DNA from: Candidatus Cloacimonadota bacterium
GTDB lineage: Bacteria > Cloacimonadota > Cloacimonadia > Cloacimonadales > Cloacimonadaceae
Assembly: GCA_012519465.1 (NCBI GenBank)
Contig: JAAYQD010000053.1
Location: 1-10,302, forward strand
DNA: 10,302 bases
Reading direction: 5' to 3'
The translations under genes were made by a program, and so were the position numbers. Shown here one piece after another: positions 6,919 to 10,302 of the stretch (the stretch's first letter is position 1; each line of letters starts with the position of its first letter). Under the pieces are notes generated by a model, which saw only the letters and a list, made by a program, of their open reading frames with translations, did not search any database and was not told the origin of the DNA.

Positions 6919-7171
6919 GACTTGATGGTGCTTTGCACAAGGTAATAGGGAATTCCGTGAAAATCGGAAGCGGTCTCCGCCACTGTAAACAGCATTAAAG
7001 GTTCAAAGATCCACTGTCCCTGTGGGATGGGAAGGCTCTTTGAGGCATATTTTGCAAACCGCTGTGAGCCAGGAAACCTGCCAACAAGTTCGGTTGTCCA
7101 CCCACGGAAGGATTGGTGTGAACCGAAGTGTTCATCTCAAGTCACAATAGATAAAATGAGGTGAACCAATG
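6919..7171 (+). promoter_or_regulatory. Cobalamin (B12) riboswitch with expression platform
   Basis: The leader RNA senses a B12 derivative and is expected to repress the downstream genes when B12 is plentiful. Conserved cobalamin-riboswitch elements occur in order: GGTGC (6927-6931), the GGGAA..CCGTGAAAATCGG block (6948-6967), a CGGTCTCCGCCACTGT segment (6971-6986), GGGAAGGC (7029-7036) and the B12 box GCCAGGAAACCTGCC (7068-7082). The aptamer closes with ACTTG (6920-6924) / CAAGT (7085-7089). After it comes a hairpin TTCGGTT (7089-7095) / AACCGAA (7121-7127), then a hairpin that can bury the ribosome binding site. There is no U-tract before the start codon, so translational rather than transcriptional control is likely. 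About 80 nt separate the aptamer from the btuB ATG. Confidence 0.93.
7130..7166 (+). promoter_or_regulatory. Hairpin sequestering the btuB ribosome binding site
   Basis: GTTCATCTCA (7130-7139) pairs with TGAGGTGAAC (7157-7166) in ten consecutive pairs, one of them G-U, around a 17-nt loop. The right arm contains the whole Shine-Dalgarno sequence GAGGTG (7158-7163), which sits 5 nt before ATG 7169. Formation of this helix would block initiation. It is the likely output structure of the riboswitch; an alternative upstream helix (7119-7123 with 7130-7134) would disrupt it. Confidence 0.75.
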
Positions 7172-9328
7172 AGACAGATTATGAGAGGGGGGGCGTTAAT
7201 CGCCTTCTTGGGGCTATTGTGGCTGCTGCCACAGGCTGTGACGGCTATCAGGGCACAGATATTGGATACCAAGGGGAAGCCCATAGAATCGGTGTTTGTG
7301 ACGGATAAGCGCAGTTTTGATTACAGCGACTCCCAAGGTTTTTTCCAGCTTGATAATCCGGCAGATTCCCTGTATTTCTCCCGTATTGGGTATGATAGTA
7401 TCACCCTTTCCCGGCACCGTATTGGGAATACAATCGTAATGCAGAGCCAAGAGATAGTGTTGCCCACCGTGTGGGTGAAGGCTGAGCTGCCGCCCAGCCC
7501 GTCTTTGGGAGCAGAATTGATATATCCTGATACCAATGCTCCGGCGATGGGCGTGGCAGATCTATTGCAGGAAAGCTCAGCTTTTGGCAGCACAGACTTG
7601 CGTTTGACGGGAGAAAGGCAGACGGTATCGATCTTGGGCAATCTGGGGCGACACAGCCTGGTGCTGATGGATAACGTGGTAATCAGCAGCTCTGGAGAGG
7701 CTTTTGATTTAGGCAAAATCCCCTTGAACCAAGTGGACTATATCGAGATCATCAAGGGCAATGCCTCTGCCTATGGGGGTTCTTCCGCCATCGGCGGCAT
7801 CATCCATATCCACAGCAAGAAGGCGGCAAACCAGCCGGCTTGGGAAGCGGAATTGAAAACCGGGGTGGGCTCTTTTGGAATGTGGAGCCAAAGCATCGGG
7901 GGGAATGTGCAAAACAGAAGATTCTCCTTGGCGGGGGAATACTCCTATTATGATGCTTTGAACGACTTTCCCTACCCCACTCCCGAATACTGGCAGGTGG
8001 AAGATCAAACCACACGCACCCACAACCGGAAGCAGGCGCACAACCTCTTTCTGAAGACTGGATATAACAAAGAAAAACTGCAGCTGGATTACAGCCTGAA
8101 TGCTGGGTGGTTTGACCGTGAATTGCCGGGTCCCATCAACTTTTTGGAGCTATATGACGATGCGGAAATGGTGGGCGGATATCAGCAGCATAAGCTGCAT
8201 GGCACCTTTGCGATGGATGCATACACTCAGGAATACAGCTTGTGGCTGAATAATGACAGCAATACATATCGCAATCTGCAACCCACCCTGCCTATCAACA
8301 GAGGGAACTATACGCAAAACCAGACAAACCAAGGTTTGAGGATGGGCAATATATTGGCTTATAACAACACACAGCTGGGTTTGGATTTGGAGGTGCAGCG
8401 TTATAATTATGAATTTATCAATAGGCTGTCAGGAGGAAAACAGACGGGAAACAGGGACAATGCTGCCTTGGCAATGAAGGTGCAGCAGCTCACGTTTCCC
8501 TTTACCCTGATGAGCGATACAAGGGCTGCTTTCAGGCTGGATTATGGCAGCAGATTGATGAACGCCACCTGGAGGCTGGAGGAAGAATTGAAGCTGCCCA
8601 CCAATCCGCAAATCACCATGGGAGGCTATGTGGGCACCGGCTTTTCCAGACCCTCATTTTATGATATGTATTGGATTGGGGATTCACAAACGCAGGGGAA
8701 TCCAGACCTGAAGAATGAAAAGTCTTTGGGTTATAATCTCTACACTCTGTTGAATAGTGGCTCGTCATTTATCAAGCTTGCCTGGTATCAAAACTGGGTG
8801 GAACAGCTGATCCAATGGCGTCAGTATTATCTGAATGGGATGAGCTGGAAGCCCTTTAACGTGGGTAATGCCCAGATCTCCAATCTGGAAGTGGAAGCAA
8901 AAATCCCTTTGGATAAGCTGTTCACCCTTGCCGCTTCTTTCACCAAAACCAAGGCGATTGATAAGAGCAAATCTGAGGGTGGTACACCGGCTTCCACATA
9001 CAATAAAGTGCTGGTATACACACCTGATTATAAAGCTGGGGTGGAGCTGGCATTTCACTATGCGGATTATGGGGCGTCCCTGCGCTATGGCTATACTGGA
9101 AAGCAATATAGCACGATGGATAACTTGATTGATCCCTTGGATGCATTCGACAATCTGAATGCGGGGATATACTGGATGCGACAGATTCGGGGCGTGGAAG
9201 TGAACCTGAATCTGAAACTGAATAACATCCTGGATAACCATTATGAAATCTACGCCGCCACACCCCAGCCGGGGTTCAATTGGACGGCGGGCTTGAACCT
9301 TAGTTATAAAATGAATAAAGGAGAATAA
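7169..9328 (+). CDS. btuB: TonB-dependent outer-membrane receptor, BtuB-like (cobalamin)
   Basis: Outer-membrane active transporter of 719 residues, driven by TonB-ExbB-ExbD. Residues 1-26 are a Sec signal peptide with probable cleavage after AVTA. Residues about 27-95 form a carboxypeptidase-regulatory-like domain (IRAQILDTKGKPIESVFVTD followed by SDSQGFFQL), common in FCB-group receptors and absent from E. coli BtuB. A TonB-box-like stretch LPTVWVKAE lies near 98-106. The plug spans about 120-220, with LRLTGERQTVSILGN and the signature IEIIKGNASAYGGSSAIGG. The rest is a beta-barrel rich in alternating aromatic strands. GAGGTG 5 nt upstream supports ATG 7169. Substrate assignment to B12 comes from the cobalamin riboswitch in its leader; sequence alone would say only TonB-dependent receptor. 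The next gene follows after one base. Confidence 0.88.
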   Translation: MRQIMRGGALIAFLGLLWLLPQAVTAIRAQILDTKGKPIESVFVTDKRSFDYSDSQGFFQLDNPADSLYFSRIGYDSITLSRHRIGNTIVMQSQEIVLPTVWVKAELPPSPSLGAELIYPDTNAPAMGVADLLQESSAFGSTDLRLTGERQTVSILGNLGRHSLVLMDNVVISSSGEAFDLGKIPLNQVDYIEIIKGNASAYGGSSAIGGIIHIHSKKAANQPAWEAELKTGVGSFGMWSQSIGGNVQNRRFSLAGEYSYYDALNDFPYPTPEYWQVEDQTTRTHNRKQAHNLFLKTGYNKEKLQLDYSLNAGWFDRELPGPINFLELYDDAEMVGGYQQHKLHGTFAMDAYTQEYSLWLNNDSNTYRNLQPTLPINRGNYTQNQTNQGLRMGNILAYNNTQLGLDLEVQRYNYEFINRLSGGKQTGNRDNAALAMKVQQLTFPFTLMSDTRAAFRLDYGSRLMNATWRLEEELKLPTNPQITMGGYVGTGFSRPSFYDMYWIGDSQTQGNPDLKNEKSLGYNLYTLLNSGSSFIKLAWYQNWVEQLIQWRQYYLNGMSWKPFNVGNAQISNLEVEAKIPLDKLFTLAASFTKTKAIDKSKSEGGTPASTYNKVLVYTPDYKAGVELAFHYADYGASLRYGYTGKQYSTMDNLIDPLDAFDNLNAGIYWMRQIRGVEVNLNLKLNNILDNHYEIYAATPQPGFNWTAGLNLSYKMNKGE

Positions 9329-9329
9329 A

Positions 9330-10302
9330 ATGAGAATAAAAACAATACTTAGCGTGATGTTACTGCTTGTTTTGGGTGCCATGCATGCGGAAATCCTGTA
9401 TGTGGTAAATTCCCAATCCCGCACCCTGAGCCGGATTGACACCAGTACAGACCAGGTGAATAACACCTTTGCCAGCTTAGGCAACGTGCCCAATAGGGTG
9501 ATCATCGATGAAGACTATCTCTGGGTGGTCAATTCGGGAGATAATGACATCCAAAAGCTTTCCCGGGAGACGGGAGCCACGCTTTCCAATATCTATCTGG
9601 GCAATAACGTAAACCCTTGGGATGCCATCAAGCATGGTGATTGGCTGTTTGCGACGGGGTTGTTTAGCGGTAAAGTGTACAAGGTTAATGCGTTGACTGG
9701 CAGTGTGGAGAGCAGCGTGAACGTGGGCGTAGCCCCGGAAGCCTTGCAAGTAATGGGTGATAAACTGTATGTGAGCTGTGCGGGAGACTACAATCAGAAT
9801 TATCTGGGTAGTGAAGTGGCGGTGATCGATCTGGACAGTTTCTCTTTGGTGAAGACCATCCCGGTGAGTGCCAATCCGCAGTATTTGGCAGCTTATGAGG
9901 ATAAGCTGTTGGTATCCTGCACGGGGAATTGGGCAAACATGGCGGGGGCGATCTGTGTGATAGATACCAATTCCGACACTCTGATTGAGACCCTCCCGCT
10001 TGGTGGCACTCCTGGCAGAATCATGATTGTGAACCCCGATCTGGCTTTGGTATCCGATGCCGGTGGGGAATATCTCTACAGCTTTAGCCCTTTTTCCTAT
10101 GAGATAATCCAGGGAGCAGTGGATCCCATCCTTAATGGCGGTTCTGAGGTATGTGGCAACCAATCACTATTGGCAGTGTTAAAACCAAACTGGGGGGATA
10201 ATGGCACGGTGAAGATACTGGATAATACATATAACACAGTGAAGACCTATACGGTGGCGATGATGCCCTCTGATCTGAAGCTGCAGCCCAAGCCAACCTC
10301 AA
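9330..10302 (+). CDS. Secreted YncE-like beta-propeller, BtuG-like (partial)
   Basis: The 5' part, 324 codons, is in the window; the frame is open to the edge. Residues 1-20 are a signal peptide (LSVMLLLVLGAMHA, cleavage before EILYVV) with no lipobox Cys. The rest is a run of about 40-residue propeller blades: ILYVVNSQSRTLSRIDTSTD, YLWVVNSGDNDIQKLSRETG, KLYVSCAGDYN followed by GSEVAVIDLDSF, LLVSCTGNWANMAGAICVID, and NWGDNGTVKILD. These YVxNxxxxxVxxID units are typical of YncE-like/DUF5074-type propellers, including the Bacteroides B12-capture protein BtuG. AAAGGAG lies 6 nt before the ATG, and the gene starts 1 nt after the btuB stop, so it belongs to the riboswitch-controlled transcript. 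By family and context I infer a role in B12 capture. A full seven-bladed protein would need only a short further C-terminal part. Confidence 0.82.
   Translation, partial: MRIKTILSVMLLLVLGAMHAEILYVVNSQSRTLSRIDTSTDQVNNTFASLGNVPNRVIIDEDYLWVVNSGDNDIQKLSRETGATLSNIYLGNNVNPWDAIKHGDWLFATGLFSGKVYKVNALTGSVESSVNVGVAPEALQVMGDKLYVSCAGDYNQNYLGSEVAVIDLDSFSLVKTIPVSANPQYLAAYEDKLLVSCTGNWANMAGAICVIDTNSDTLIETLPLGGTPGRIMIVNPDLALVSDAGGEYLYSFSPFSYEIIQGAVDPILNGGSEVCGNQSLLAVLKPNWGDNGTVKILDNTYNTVKTYTVAMMPSDLKLQPKPTS

Noticed and set aside
8765..9505. A 246-codon minus-strand frame across the btuB end and the propeller gene start
   Set aside because: It is antisense to two well-supported genes joined by a good ribosome binding site and shows no recognisable domain.
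9477..10163. A 228-codon minus-strand frame opposite the propeller gene
   Set aside because: The plus strand encodes a signal peptide and regular propeller blades; the minus product has no coherent features.

Overview
The window reads as ordinary chromosomal DNA from a Gram-negative (diderm) bacterium. Evidence for an outer membrane is an MlaE-family permease, a TonB-dependent receptor, two lipoproteins with clear lipoboxes and several Sec signal peptides. The receptor carries an N-terminal carboxypeptidase-regulatory-like domain and HtpG resembles Bacteroidetes-group sequences, which suggests the FCB superphylum. Good Shine-Dalgarno sites and E. coli-like promoters argue against Bacteroidota proper. 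A Cloacimonadota-type organism would fit, but this is inference and no taxonomic marker settles it.

Layout. (1) Positions 1-3328, plus strand: a tightly packed run of the 3' end of coaD, the replicative helicase dnaB, an mlaE-like ABC permease and a ThiB-like solute-binding lipoprotein. The last three genes overlap, so translational coupling is likely. (2) Positions 3341-4416, minus strand: a beta-propeller (LVIVD-type) lipoprotein gene, convergent with the first block, with its own intrinsic terminator. (3) Positions 4417-4812: a divergent intergenic region with a four-copy 11-bp tandem repeat and the htpG promoter. (4) Positions 4813-6861: htpG and a strong intrinsic terminator. (5) Positions 6881-10302: a vitamin B12 uptake unit. 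It has a near-consensus promoter, a cobalamin riboswitch with a readable expression platform, a BtuB-like TonB-dependent receptor, and a second gene, cut by the window edge, for a secreted YncE-like beta-propeller.

The most interesting part is the last unit. A riboswitch-controlled pair of receptor and beta-propeller matches the BtuB-BtuG arrangement of gut Bacteroides, where the propeller BtuG captures B12 at the cell surface. Here the propeller has a cleavable signal peptide rather than a lipobox, so its location and attachment would differ. The leader RNA can be folded by eye into three helices that exclude one another and whose last member buries the ribosome binding site, giving a concrete model for translational control.
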